Below, piece by piece: positions 8,619-17,908 of a stretch of 64,000 nt of DNA. Origin of the DNA: JAHRAW01 sp965249835 (GTDB taxonomy: Bacteria > Pseudomonadota > Gammaproteobacteria > Arenicellales > Poriferihabitantaceae); NCBI GenBank assembly GCA_965249835.1, contig CBDFMY010000001.1, positions 62,001-126,000 of the forward strand, read 5' to 3'. Position 1 is the stretch's first letter. The number at the start of each line of letters is the position of its first letter. A program made the translations under genes and the position numbers. Under the pieces are notes generated by a model that saw only the letters and a list, made by a program, of their open reading frames with translations, did not search any database and was not told the DNA's origin.

Positions 8619-8903
8619 ATGGCTAATCAGGCAATTGGAATGATCGAAACTCGTGGTTATATCCCGTCGCTCGCGGCAGCGGATGCGATGGTGAAAGCTG
8701 CAAATATAGAGATTGTTTCTAAAAACGAAGTTGGCGGCGGACTGGTTTCGGTCGTTGTAAAAGGCGATGTTGGCGCAGTGAAAGCCGCCACCGAGGCCGG
8801 TGCGGAATCCGCAAGACAAGTGGGTGAAGTGGTCGCGGTGCATGTCATTCCGCGCCCGCATGTTGATATTAACAAGCACTTCAAAGTGTCAACAGGAAAA
8901 TAG
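8619..8903 (+). CDS. Microcompartment hexamer shell protein (BMC-H)
   Basis: A 94-aa single-domain BMC protein forming hexamers, the main facet tile. Family hallmarks are AIGMIETRGYIPSLAAADAM at the start, the D/E-rich EVGGGLVSVVVKGDVGAV segment, and VIPRPH near the end. It is preceded by a clear ribosome-binding site (TTGGAG about 8 nt before ATG) after a 42-nt gap. This is the widest spacing among the shell genes, consistent with a higher translation rate for the most abundant subunit. The short C-terminal tail (VDINKHFKVSTGK) is ordinary. Confidence 0.95.
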   Translation: MANQAIGMIETRGYIPSLAAADAMVKAANIEIVSKNEVGGGLVSVVVKGDVGAVKAATEAGAESARQVGEVVAVHVIPRPHVDINKHFKVSTGK

Positions 8904-8927
8904 GCTGTCAACTGAAGGCATCAGACC

Positions 8928-9557
8928 GTGACCGAACTTCGCGTATATCTGCCTATTCATGATCTGCAGCGACAATTTGCGGCGGCTCTATCCACCCCGG
9001 TGCGCGCACGTGGGTATCCGCCTTTTGCCGGCCAGCACAGTTTAATAATTGAGGTTTCGCCGGCACTGGCTATACATAGAGTTGTGGACTTGGCACTTAA
9101 AGAAGTGCCAGATCTGGAGCCGGGGATATTGTTCACCGAACGCCAATTCGGTTTGCTGGAGCTACATTCCGGCGATGTGACTGAAATTGAAGAGGCGGGC
9201 GCGGCGATACTTGATGGTATTGGGGTGAGTCCGGCCGATCAACATACCCCAAAAATCATGTGGCACGACATCATCAATAATGTAGGCGATCAGCATGCGG
9301 CCATATTTAACCGCACCCGAGACGCCTCCATTCTGGTGCCCGGCATGTCGCTGTTGATATATGAAATGGCACCCGCTCTATTTGCATGCATCGCGGCCAA
9401 CGAGGCCGAACGAGCTGCGCCCGACGCGGTGATTAATGATGTGCAAATGATGGGCGCATCCGGTCGAGTGTTCATGTCGGGCACCAGACAAGAAATGGAG
9501 ATTGCGCGAGACGCAATCACCAAGACTTTGAAATCAGTGAAAGGACGAAGTCCATGA
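8928..9557 (+). CDS. Microcompartment shell protein, second tandem-domain type (BMC-T)
   Basis: A 209-aa tandem BMC protein, paralogous to the 204-aa protein at 7289-7903: LALKEVPDLEPGILFTERQF matches its ALKxADV/ERQF region and MMGASGRVFMSG matches MVGANGRLYLAG. The start is GTG. Two distinct BMC-T genes are typical of RMM-like loci; they may stack or form pores of different selectivity. It lies 24 nt after the BMC-H gene and overlaps the hydrolase start by 4 nt. Confidence 0.88.
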   Translation: MTELRVYLPIHDLQRQFAAALSTPVRARGYPPFAGQHSLIIEVSPALAIHRVVDLALKEVPDLEPGILFTERQFGLLELHSGDVTEIEEAGAAILDGIGVSPADQHTPKIMWHDIINNVGDQHAAIFNRTRDASILVPGMSLLIYEMAPALFACIAANEAERAAPDAVINDVQMMGASGRVFMSGTRQEMEIARDAITKTLKSVKGRSP

Positions 9558-10225
9558 GCGATTGGAAGACTGCTTATAGAAGTTTTTACTATCAGAATGT
9601 GGGCTGTCCGGAAGATATTGTTTTAAGTCGGCATGAAACAGCAGTGTTAGTTATTGATATACAAAACACTTATATGGAGACGCCATCAAATCACCGGGAG
9701 GTATTCAGGTGGAAGCCATTTCTTGACCACATGTATCAAACGGTAATTCCAAACACCGTGCGTTTGGTTACGCTGGGGCGAAACCACGGCTTGGAAATTA
9801 TTTTCGCGAGAATTGCTTGTCTGACGCAGGACGGGCGCGACCGCTCTCTTAGTCAGAAAAAGCAGGGATTCAATAATTTACTTTTGCTAAAGAATCAATT
9901 TGACAGCCAGTTGGTTTCAGAGTTGGAGCCGCATGGAGACGAAATCACTTTGCTGAAAACTACCGATAGTGCGCTGACCGGAACCAATCTGCGACTCATT
10001 CTTCACAATATGAACATCAAGAACGTGGTGGTTGCCGGCATATTCACAGATCAATGCGTGAGTTCAACGGTGCGCAGTTTGGCAGATGAAAGTTTCAATG
10101 TCATCGTTGTTGAGGACTGCGCTGCGGCAGCAACGATGGAATTGCATCGTTGCGAATTGGAAATCATCAACATGATTTACTGCCATGTGGTGCAGTTGGA
10201 AGATATTGAAGGATTCATTAAGTAA
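9554..10225 (+). CDS. Isochorismatase-like cysteine hydrolase
   Basis: A 223-aa hydrolase of the isochorismatase superfamily. The Asp-Lys-Cys triad is visible: Asp35 in VLVIDIQNTY, Lys135 in LLKTTDSAL, Cys168 in GIFTDQCVSST. Members hydrolyse amides such as N-carbamoyl compounds, nicotinamide, biuret or ureidoacrylate. It is the last gene of the operon, starting in a 4-nt overlap with the BMC-T gene, so it belongs to the same pathway. It may release the amino alcohol from an amide precursor or clear a side product. No encapsulation peptide is evident, so cytosolic action is likely. Confidence 0.83.
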   Translation: MSDWKTAYRSFYYQNVGCPEDIVLSRHETAVLVIDIQNTYMETPSNHREVFRWKPFLDHMYQTVIPNTVRLVTLGRNHGLEIIFARIACLTQDGRDRSLSQKKQGFNNLLLLKNQFDSQLVSELEPHGDEITLLKTTDSALTGTNLRLILHNMNIKNVVVAGIFTDQCVSSTVRSLADESFNVIVVEDCAAAATMELHRCELEIINMIYCHVVQLEDIEGFIK

Positions 10226-10314
10226 ACTAATGGCGCTAATTCTGGCACTTTTTTCAATAATTCACCATCGTCATCGACCCGAAGTTGACGCGCGTGTCAT
10301 TGGCCCTCTCTGCT

Positions 10315-10341
10315 GTCATTCACGTCTTCGGCGAGAATGAC
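10315..10341. repeat. Small palindromic repeat between convergent operons
   Basis: GTCATTC and GAATGAC arms face each other around a short loop, resembling a degenerate member of the GTCATTCCCGC/GCGGGAAT family found many times in this window. It sits in the 149-nt gap between the convergent hydrolase and mutS genes. There is no clear T-run, so it is not a classical terminator. Confidence 0.45.
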
Positions 10342-10374
10342 GAATTGACGGGATAATAGTGAATCGGGCGGGAA

Positions 10375-12990
10375 TTATTTCTCTCTCGCCAACTCCACCA
10401 ACTCATACAACCGTTCCAGTGCCTGGCGGGGCGTCAGTTCATCGATGGCGAGGTCGCTTAGTTTTTCAATAATGGCTTGCGCCTGGGGCGATTGTTTTGG
10501 GGGTTTTTCTGAAAACAAACTTGCCTGAGAAGCACCAGTCGTATCGGTGGCTTTGGCATCGTCAATATATTGGTGTTCAAGGCCATGCAGTTTTTTTCGT
10601 GAAGCGGCGATTACTTCATCCGGCACACCGGCAAGTCGCGCAACTTGCAAGCCAAAACTCATGTGCGCGGGGCCCGGTTTGACGCTATACATAAACACGA
10701 TGTCGTCGCCATGTTCCACTGCGTCAAGGTGCACGTTGTCCACACCTTCCAACTGTTCCGCGAGGGCAGTTAGTTCAAAATAGTGGGTCGAGAACAATAC
10801 ATATCCGCCGATGCGTTGGGATAAATCTGTGGCGCAAGCCCAGGCGAGGGCGAGTCCGTCGAAGGTGCTGGTGCCGCGGCCGATTTCATCCACCAGCACC
10901 AGACTTTTTTCGGTGGCGTTGCGCAGAATGTGCGCCATCTCGGTCATCTCCACCATGAAAGTGGAGCGTCCGCCGGCCAGATCATCGGCCGCGCCGATGC
11001 GCGTGAAGATGCGGTCGATGGGGCCGATGGTGGCATCTCGTGCCGGCAGGTAACAACCGGTGTGCGCGAGCAAAGTAATGACCGCAACCTGACGCATGTA
11101 AGTGCTCTTGCCGCCCATGTTGGGACCGGTGATGAGTTGCATTCGAGTGGTGTCGTGCAGTTGAATGGAGTTCGGCACGAAACCGGTGTCCAGCGCTTGC
11201 TCCACCACCGGATGACGACCTTCTTCAATCACCAACGTCATCTCTTCGCTTAGCATCGGTCGCACCAAGCGCAACTGCACCGCCCGCGCCGCGAAGTTCA
11301 CCAACAAGTCTAATTGCGCGAGACTGTCGGCGCATTGTTGCAACACCGGCACGCAGGTCGATAACTTTTCCAGCAATTCGTTGTATAACCATTTCTCCCG
11401 CGCCAGCGCGCGGCTATTTGCGCTCAACACTTTTTCTTCAAACGCTTTTAATTCTTCGGTTACAAATCGTTCGGCGTTTTTGATGGTTTGACGACGGATG
11501 TAGTCGGCCGGCACATTCTCCGCACGCGAGCGCGGCAGTTCGATGTAATAGCCGTGCACGCGGTTGTATTTGACCCGCAGGCCGGCAATTCCGGCGCGCC
11601 TCTTTTCGCGGGATTCCAGTTCCAGCAAAAACGCGCCGGAGTCGCGTTGCAGATGACGAAACTCGCCGAGTTCCGAATCGTATTCATCGCGCATCACGCC
11701 GCCGTCTCGAATCAATGCGGGCGGTTCATCCACCACCGCGCGATTAAGCAAATCAAAAGTTTGCGGTTGCGGCGCGACCGACTCGCGCACCGACATTAAA
11801 AGGGGCGCCGATGCATCTTGCAGTTGCGATTGAATCTCCGGCAACGCCGCAAGTGCTTCGCGCAAACGAGACAAGTCTCTGGGTCGTGCTGTTTTCAGCG
11901 CAACGCGCGCGAGAATGCGCTCCATGTCACCGATTGGTTTTAGCGAAACGGTAAAGTTTTCATAACGTTGGTTATCAATAAGCCAGTCCATGGCATCGTG
12001 ACGCGCGCGCAATACCTCATGATCGCGAATCGGATTATTAAACCAGCGGCGTAACATTCGCGCGCCCATGGGCGAAGTGCAACGGTCGAACAAGTTGACC
12101 AGCGAGTGTTCGGTTCTGCCGTCTCGATTTCGTTCGATTTCCAAATTAAGGCGGCTTACCGAATCAATGATGATGGTGGAATCGTCGTATTGATAGTCAA
12201 TGCCGCGAATGTGCGGAATGTCGTTTCCGAGGAGGTCGCGGATGTATTGAATCAGCGCACCGGCGGCGCGAGTGGCAAGCGGAAACGCATCGCTACCGAA
12301 CGCCGCAAGGTCGCGGGTGGCGAGGGTTTCGCACAACACCTGATTTGCCCGAGCGGTTTCAAAATACCAATCCGGTATCGACGTTTGCGTTGTCTGATCA
12401 AATGCTTTCGGGTCGAGTAAATCCGTTTGATTTTCGGCGAGCAAAATTTCCGCGGCATCCATGCGCACAAGTTCGCCGTGCAACCGTTCGCGATCTTTCA
12501 GTTCAAAGCCGTTGAAGCGACCACTGGAAATCTCCAGCGTGGCGATGCCGATGCGCCCGTCCGATTCAAACAACGCCGTTGTATTATTTTCCCGACGATC
12601 GGCAAGCAGGTTTTCTTCGGTCAGCGTGCCCGGCGTGATGACGCGCGTGACTTTGCGCTCCACCGGACCTTTGGAAGTGGCCGGGTCGCCGATCTGTTCG
12701 CAAATCGCAACCGCCACCGATTGACGCACCAACTTCGCCAAATATTGATCGACGCTGTGATATGGAACGCCGGCCATGGGAATGGGCACGCCGGCCGATT
12801 TGCTACGCGTGGTGAGTGTAATGTCGAGCAGTTTCGCCGCGCGTTCGGCATCCCCGTAAAACAACTCGTAAAAATCCCCCATGCGATAAAACAGCAAGGT
12901 GTCGGGATAGTCGGACTTAATCGCCAGATACTGGCGCATCATCGGTGTGTGTTGCGCACCGTGCATAGTTTTGTTTGCGGCGTGGTTCAC
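10375..12990 (-). CDS. mutS: DNA mismatch repair protein MutS
   Basis: An 871-aa MutS, the mismatch-recognition ATPase. The mismatch-reading Phe-X-Glu lies in FYRMGDFYELF near the N-terminus. The Walker A is GPNMGGKSTYMRQ near residue 620, the Walker B is VLVDEIGRGTS, and THYFELTAL follows. The C-terminal TPRQALERLYELVEL matches the tetramerisation tail. The open frame begins with GTG overlapping the suhB stop by 4 nt; an ATG eight codons later is an alternative start. Length matches the family (about 850-870 aa), and nothing suggests inactivation. Confidence 0.97.
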   Translation of the reverse strand: MNHAANKTMHGAQHTPMMRQYLAIKSDYPDTLLFYRMGDFYELFYGDAERAAKLLDITLTTRSKSAGVPIPMAGVPYHSVDQYLAKLVRQSVAVAICEQIGDPATSKGPVERKVTRVITPGTLTEENLLADRRENNTTALFESDGRIGIATLEISSGRFNGFELKDRERLHGELVRMDAAEILLAENQTDLLDPKAFDQTTQTSIPDWYFETARANQVLCETLATRDLAAFGSDAFPLATRAAGALIQYIRDLLGNDIPHIRGIDYQYDDSTIIIDSVSRLNLEIERNRDGRTEHSLVNLFDRCTSPMGARMLRRWFNNPIRDHEVLRARHDAMDWLIDNQRYENFTVSLKPIGDMERILARVALKTARPRDLSRLREALAALPEIQSQLQDASAPLLMSVRESVAPQPQTFDLLNRAVVDEPPALIRDGGVMRDEYDSELGEFRHLQRDSGAFLLELESREKRRAGIAGLRVKYNRVHGYYIELPRSRAENVPADYIRRQTIKNAERFVTEELKAFEEKVLSANSRALAREKWLYNELLEKLSTCVPVLQQCADSLAQLDLLVNFAARAVQLRLVRPMLSEEMTLVIEEGRHPVVEQALDTGFVPNSIQLHDTTRMQLITGPNMGGKSTYMRQVAVITLLAHTGCYLPARDATIGPIDRIFTRIGAADDLAGGRSTFMVEMTEMAHILRNATEKSLVLVDEIGRGTSTFDGLALAWACATDLSQRIGGYVLFSTHYFELTALAEQLEGVDNVHLDAVEHGDDIVFMYSVKPGPAHMSFGLQVARLAGVPDEVIAASRKKLHGLEHQYIDDAKATDTTGASQASLFSEKPPKQSPQAQAIIEKLSDLAIDELTPRQALERLYELVELAREK

Positions 12991-13817
12991 TTCACCGAAG
13001 CGACGTCTGCTTTGGCGGTAAGCATAATCATTAACTGGTTAAAAAGTAGTTGATTGGCGGCGATGACTTGACCGGTGTGCAGAAAATTTTGTTTCCCTTG
13101 AAAGTCCGCCACCAATCCGCCGGCTTCACGCACCAGCAAACTTCCGGCGGCGATGTCCCAGGCTTTCAAGCCGGGCTCCCAGTAACCATCCAGACGACCG
13201 CTTGCGACATATCCGAGATCCAACGCGGCGGAACCGCACCGTCGTATGTCGGAGACTTGAAGTAACAATTTCTGAAAGTTGTGTAGCCACGAATCAAAAT
13301 CCGCGTGGCGCGCATCTTGCTTGTGACGAAAACCGGTGGCGAGCAAAGCGCGCTCCAGTTTGTCTTGATTGGTTACTCGGATGCGACGGTTGTTGAGTTG
13401 CGCGCCTTGTCCGCGAGAGGCGCTATACATTTCATCGCGCAACGGATCGAACACCACGCCGTGTTGCACTTGGCCCTTGTGTCGCACGGCGATGGAGACG
13501 GCAAATTGCGGATGGCCATGCAGATAATTGGCGGTGCCGTCCAGCGGGTCGATAATCCATTCCATTTCTTGCTGGTCGTCAGGGTCGGAATCATCAGCGA
13601 GTTCCCCGCCGCGTTCTTCGGCGACGATGCGATGATTCGGATGGTGGGAATGAATGGTGTCAATGATGTCTTCTTCGGCCATTCGATCCACCTCGCTAAC
13701 GAAATCGTTTGGCCCTTTTTCTTCCACCGAAATCCGCTCGATGCGATCGTGATAACGCAGAATGGTTTTGCCGGCTCGGCGGGCTGCTTTGATGGCGATG
13801 GAGAGAACAGGATTCAT
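12987..13817 (-). CDS. suhB: Inositol-1-monophosphatase family protein SuhB
   Basis: A 276-aa Mg-dependent phosphatase of the SuhB/IMPase family, which in enterobacteria also acts on rRNA transcription complexes. Metal-site motifs are visible: EVDRMAEE, the WIIDPLDGTANYLHG core and, near the C-terminus, AWDIAAGSLLVREAGG. I chose the start at 13817 (MNPVLSIAIKAARRAG); an in-frame upstream ATG at 13874 would add 19 atypical residues and overlap the trmJ start. It diverges from trmJ across 56 nt and is coupled to mutS by a 4-nt overlap. Confidence 0.95.
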   Translation of the reverse strand: MNPVLSIAIKAARRAGKTILRYHDRIERISVEEKGPNDFVSEVDRMAEEDIIDTIHSHHPNHRIVAEERGGELADDSDPDDQQEMEWIIDPLDGTANYLHGHPQFAVSIAVRHKGQVQHGVVFDPLRDEMYSASRGQGAQLNNRRIRVTNQDKLERALLATGFRHKQDARHADFDSWLHNFQKLLLQVSDIRRCGSAALDLGYVASGRLDGYWEPGLKAWDIAAGSLLVREAGGLVADFQGKQNFLHTGQVIAANQLLFNQLMIMLTAKADVASVK

Positions 13818-13873
13818 TGAATGGTCTCGTTTGCGGCATTCCATTGCGTGCGCGCCTGCGGCAAAATGCGACA

Positions 13874-14662
13874 ATGAAAGCGTTAGGAAAAAAGGCGGAT
13901 TATATCCGAGTCGTGCTGGTTCAGCCTACTCATCCCGGTAATATCGGCGCCACCGCACGGGCTATGGCGAACATGGGGGTCAGCCAACTGGCGCTGGTGC
14001 AGCCACGCGACTTTCCCGGCGCCGAGGCAACCGCCAGAGCCGCCGGTGCCGATGCGATTTTGGACAATGCCATGGTGGTTGACGATCTCGATCAAGCCAT
14101 CGCCGATTGCGCGTTGGTGGTCGGTGCCAGCGCACGCTCGCGCTCGATTGAATGGCCGCAATTATCGCCGGCACAGGCAATGGAAAAAGTCGCGGAGACT
14201 GCGCGCCACGCACCGGTCGCGTTATTGTTCGGGCGTGAAAGTCGTGGCTTGACCAACCGTGAATTGGAGCGTTGTCATTACCTCGTGCGTATTCCCTCGG
14301 AGCCGGCGTTTCCATCGCTCAACATCGCTTCGGCGGCGATGGTGTTGTTGTATGAATTACGTTGCGTGATGGAGCGTGACCAGACCAACAACGAGGGCAA
14401 CAACGAGGGCAACAACGAGGGCAACAACGAGGGCAACGACGACACGGTTGAGGCAAGCGAGCCGCTGGCGGATGGACGCGAGATGCAACATTTTTATCAA
14501 CACCTGCAGCAATTGCTGATGCGTTTGCAATTCGCCGACGGCAACGCCGACAAACTTCACCGCAAACTCACACGCTTGTTCAACCGCGCCCGACCTTACG
14601 CCCGGGAAATCCGAATACTCCGCGGAATCCTTTCTGCGGTTGAGGAAAAAATCCGGGATTGA
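13874..14662 (+). CDS. trmJ: tRNA (cytidine/uridine-2'-O-)-methyltransferase TrmJ
   Basis: A 262-aa SPOUT methyltransferase that 2'-O-methylates position 32 of tRNAs. N-terminal motif 1 is VVLVQPTHPGNIGATARAM, motif 2 is LLFGRESRGL, and IPSEPAFPSLNIASAAMVLLYEL forms the knotted SAM site. The start at 13874 gives a normal N-terminus. An unusual (Asn-Asn-Glu-Gly)4 insert, coded by a 12-bp tandem repeat, lies in the linker between the SPOUT domain and the helical C-terminal domain. It converges on hsdR with only 9 nt between stops. Confidence 0.93.
   Translation: MKALGKKADYIRVVLVQPTHPGNIGATARAMANMGVSQLALVQPRDFPGAEATARAAGADAILDNAMVVDDLDQAIADCALVVGASARSRSIEWPQLSPAQAMEKVAETARHAPVALLFGRESRGLTNRELERCHYLVRIPSEPAFPSLNIASAAMVLLYELRCVMERDQTNNEGNNEGNNEGNNEGNDDTVEASEPLADGREMQHFYQHLQQLLMRLQFADGNADKLHRKLTRLFNRARPYAREIRILRGILSAVEEKIRD
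14387..14434 (+). repeat. 12-bp in-frame tandem repeat inside trmJ
   Basis: Four exact copies of AACAACGAGGGC, each coding Asn-Asn-Glu-Gly, followed by a decayed partial unit. Copy number changes would keep the frame, so this is a potential variable-number tandem repeat altering only linker length. Confidence 0.9.
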
Positions 14663-14671
14663 TTGCTGTGG

Positions 14672-17600
14672 TCATAGTCTGGTTTGACCGGACAATTCAC
14701 TACTATCATTCGCCACTCCCGCCGAAGCCCACTCATCCGCCAGTAATTCCGCTTGTTGCAATATTCGGTCCGTTGCCATTTTTTGTTGGTCGGGCGGATA
14801 GCCGTATTTATTCAAAAGTCGTTTCACGATAGTGCGAAGTTTTGCCCGCACGCTTTCCTTGATGGTCCAATCAATGGAAGTGCTGTTTTTCACATTCTCC
14901 ACCAGAATCTGCGCGAGTTCCTTTAAGGTGCCATCGCCCATTACCGCTTTTGCGCTTTGGTTCATCGCAAGCGCGTCATAAAACGCAACTTCATCATCCG
15001 ACAATCCCATATCCGCGGCTCGCTCATCAGAACCCCTGATTTCTTTTGCGATAAAAATCAGTTCTTCGATCACCTGCGCCGCAGTCAGCAGGTTGTTTTT
15101 ATATTTTCTAATCGCTGTCTCCAGCATTTCAGAAAACTTCTTGCTTTGGGCAAGGTTTCTTTTTGTTCGGATTTTTATTTCGTCATTAAGAATTTTCTTC
15201 AGCAATTCCAGCGCAAGATTTTTCCGTTTCATTCCATGGACTTCTTCAAGAAAATCATCGGAAAGAATAGATATGTCGGGCTTTTTAATTCCAGCCGCGT
15301 CAAAAATGTCAATCACCCCGTCCACAACCACCGCCTTGTCAACAATCTGCCTGATGGCGGTTTCTATCTCGACATCACTTTTACCGTTTCCGTTCGATGT
15401 AAATTTTTTCAGCCGTGCCATGACCGCCTGAAAAAACCCAACCTCATCTTTTATGTTCATCGCCTTCGGGTCGGGAACGGAAAGCGCAAATGCTTTTGAA
15501 AGCAGGGTAACCTGTTTGGTAAATCTTTCCTTGCCGTCATCCAAACCAAGAATGTGTTCCTCGGCTTCCAGAATTATTTTCATTTTCTCTCCGGTGTCGG
15601 CCGAGAAGTATCGCTTGTAATCAAATTGGTCGAACATGCCGGTAACCACATCATATTTTTCCAGCATTTGCGCAATCGCTTTTTCCTGTTCAAACGCCGG
15701 CGTTCCCTTGCCGCCACTTTTTGTGTAGGAAGCAAGGGCGCGTTTCAAGTCAGAAGCAATGCCGATATAGTCCACGACCAATCCGCCGGGTTTATCTTTG
15801 TAAATGCGGTTCACGCGGGCGATGGCTTGCATAAGATTGTGCCTTCGCATGAGTTTGTCAACATAGATAGTGTTGAGACACGGCGCGTCAAAACCAGTCA
15901 GCCACATATCCCGCACAATAACCAATCGCAACGGGTCGTCGGGGTTTTTGAATCGCTCCCCAAGCGCCTTTCTGTCACTTTTTGTGGTGGCGTGCTTTTG
16001 CCACTCGGCGGGATCGCTTGAGGACGAAGTCATGATTACTTTTACCACTCCCTTGCTTTTGTCATCGTCGTGCCAATCCGGATGCTGGGCGATGATGTCT
16101 TCATACATGGCAACCGCGATGCGACGACTTGTGGCAACAATCATCGCCTTGCCCTCAAAAACTTTCTGCCTTTCCGTAAAATGGTTAAGAGCATCCGACA
16201 CAACAGTTTTTCTGCGGTCGTTGTGTCCAATAATGGATTCCTGTTGCGCCCATTTGGCTTTCGCTTTTTCCGTTGCTGTTGCTGCTTCGTTCTCGGTTAT
16301 TTCTTCCACTTCCGCATCCAGTTTGTCTTTTTCTTCTTCTTTCAAATGCACTTGAACAAGCCGCGACTCATAATAAATCGGCACGGTCGCATTGTCTTCA
16401 ACCGCCTGCTCTATGTCATAAACATCAATGTAGTTGCCGAAAACCGCCGGCGTTGACATGTCTTCCTTTTCAATGGGCGTTCCGGTAAACCCGATAAAAG
16501 AAGCATCGGGCAGGGCATCTCTCAGGTATTTGGCAAAACCGTATCTTGTCTTTACTCCGTCTTTCACAAAAAAAGTTTTCGCCCCGAATCCGTATTGACT
16601 GCGATGCGCCTCGTCTGCGATGACAACGATATTTTTTCTCTTTGACAAAAGTTCAAAGTTTTCATTTTCTCCTTCGGGCGAAAACTTTTGAATGGTGGAA
16701 AACACAACCCCGCCGCCGGCTGTTTTCAGAAGTTGTTTCAAATGCTCGCGACTTTTCGCTTGTTCAGGTGTTTGTTTGAGAAGATTTTTTCCCGCCACAA
16801 AGGCATCAAATAGTTGACTGTCGAGATCGTTGCGGTCGGTAATCACCAGAATCGTGGGATTTTTCATTTCCTGATTGACCACCAGCAATCCCGCATAAAA
16901 AACCATGGACAAAGATTTTCCGCTGCCCTGGGTGTGCCAAACCACGCCTGTTTTTCGGTCGCCTCTCGGCTGATTTTTTGCATTGGGCAGTCCGTATAAT
17001 TCGGGTTCTTCCCGTTCAACGATGTCTTTCTCGCCGTGTGCTGCGCGTATGGTGGATTTAACCGCTTCCTTCACCGCGTGGTATTGATGATAGGCGGCAA
17101 TTTTCTTTTCCTTGGTGATGGTTTCCACACCGGTCTCGGGGTTCTTTCTTTGCGTTTTTTCAAAAACGGTGAAATACCCGATCAAATCAACCAGCACATC
17201 CGGTCGCAACATTCCTTTGATGACCGTTTCCAGCAAGGGCGTTGTCTTGGGATCTTCCTTTTTTCCGTCCACGGTTTTCCAGCGCATAAAACGCGACCAA
17301 CCCGAAGTCAGCGCGCCGGCTTTGGCATCCAAACCATCCGATGCGATTAGAACGCCGTTATAACAAAACAAACTTGGGATGGTCTCCTGATAGGTTTGCA
17401 GTTGGGCAAACGCTTTATTAACCGACGCGTTTTTATCCGCCGGATTTTTTAATTCCATCACCGCCAGCGGCAGACCGTTTATAAAAAGCACAATATCCGG
17501 ACGCTTGGTCATCCGGTTTTCCGTAACCGTGAATTGATTACAAACCGCAAAGTTGTTATGCGATGGATTTTCAAAATCAATCAAACGCACCCGCGCACCG

Positions 17601-17908
17601 ACCGTCTCGCCGTTCTTTTGATACTCTTCGGCAACGCCATCCGTCAGCATTGCATAAAAAGTTTCGTTGCTTTCAACCAGATTATGAGGGGACAGGGTGG
17701 TCGCCTGACGCAGGGCTTGTTCCTTCACCCCGTCGGGGAGTTCAGGGTTGAGATGATCAATCGCAGATTTCAGACGGTCGCGTAAAACAACCTCGGAAAG
17801 ATTGCCCCTTTCAAGCACCTGTTCCTCCGGCGACAGATACGCATAGCCCTGCTTTTTTAGCAGTTCTATGGCGAATTCTTCTACATCGGATTCGTAGAGG
17901 ATTGTCAC
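14672..17908 (-). CDS. hsdR: Type I restriction enzyme HsdR (motor/nuclease subunit), first system
   Basis: A 1078-aa R subunit that translocates DNA and cuts it when the HsdM2S complex finds an unmethylated site. Near the N-terminus a PD-(D/E)xK nuclease is visible: Asp138 in RPDIVLF, with Glu152 and Lys154 in MELK. Then come Walker A QGSGKS (327-333), DEAH (432-435), GFTGTP and the motif VI region AIARVNRIYK. The start is GTG, overlapping the AAA ATPase stop by 4 nt. Its hsdM/hsdS partners lie about 9 kb upstream in the same orientation, separated by cargo genes. Degenerate copies of its first codons occur at 19338-19408, 21266-21523 and 22553-22627. Confidence 0.96.
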   Translation of the reverse strand: MTILYESDVEEFAIELLKKQGYAYLSPEEQVLERGNLSEVVLRDRLKSAIDHLNPELPDGVKEQALRQATTLSPHNLVESNETFYAMLTDGVAEEYQKNGETVGARVRLIDFENPSHNNFAVCNQFTVTENRMTKRPDIVLFINGLPLAVMELKNPADKNASVNKAFAQLQTYQETIPSLFCYNGVLIASDGLDAKAGALTSGWSRFMRWKTVDGKKEDPKTTPLLETVIKGMLRPDVLVDLIGYFTVFEKTQRKNPETGVETITKEKKIAAYHQYHAVKEAVKSTIRAAHGEKDIVEREEPELYGLPNAKNQPRGDRKTGVVWHTQGSGKSLSMVFYAGLLVVNQEMKNPTILVITDRNDLDSQLFDAFVAGKNLLKQTPEQAKSREHLKQLLKTAGGGVVFSTIQKFSPEGENENFELLSKRKNIVVIADEAHRSQYGFGAKTFFVKDGVKTRYGFAKYLRDALPDASFIGFTGTPIEKEDMSTPAVFGNYIDVYDIEQAVEDNATVPIYYESRLVQVHLKEEEKDKLDAEVEEITENEAATATEKAKAKWAQQESIIGHNDRRKTVVSDALNHFTERQKVFEGKAMIVATSRRIAVAMYEDIIAQHPDWHDDDKSKGVVKVIMTSSSSDPAEWQKHATTKSDRKALGERFKNPDDPLRLVIVRDMWLTGFDAPCLNTIYVDKLMRRHNLMQAIARVNRIYKDKPGGLVVDYIGIASDLKRALASYTKSGGKGTPAFEQEKAIAQMLEKYDVVTGMFDQFDYKRYFSADTGEKMKIILEAEEHILGLDDGKERFTKQVTLLSKAFALSVPDPKAMNIKDEVGFFQAVMARLKKFTSNGNGKSDVEIETAIRQIVDKAVVVDGVIDIFDAAGIKKPDISILSDDFLEEVHGMKRKNLALELLKKILNDEIKIRTKRNLAQSKKFSEMLETAIRKYKNNLLTAAQVIEELIFIAKEIRGSDERAADMGLSDDEVAFYDALAMNQSAKAVMGDGTLKELAQILVENVKNSTSIDWTIKESVRAKLRTIVKRLLNKYGYPPDQQKMATDRILQQAELLADEWASAGVANDSSELSGQTRL

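Noticed and set aside
12427..13053. Long plus-strand open frame
   Set aside because: Antisense shadow of mutS and suhB with no recognisable motif and unusual composition.
14387..14434. 12-bp repeat as a separate genetic element
   Set aside because: It is wholly within trmJ, in frame, and explained by replication slippage.
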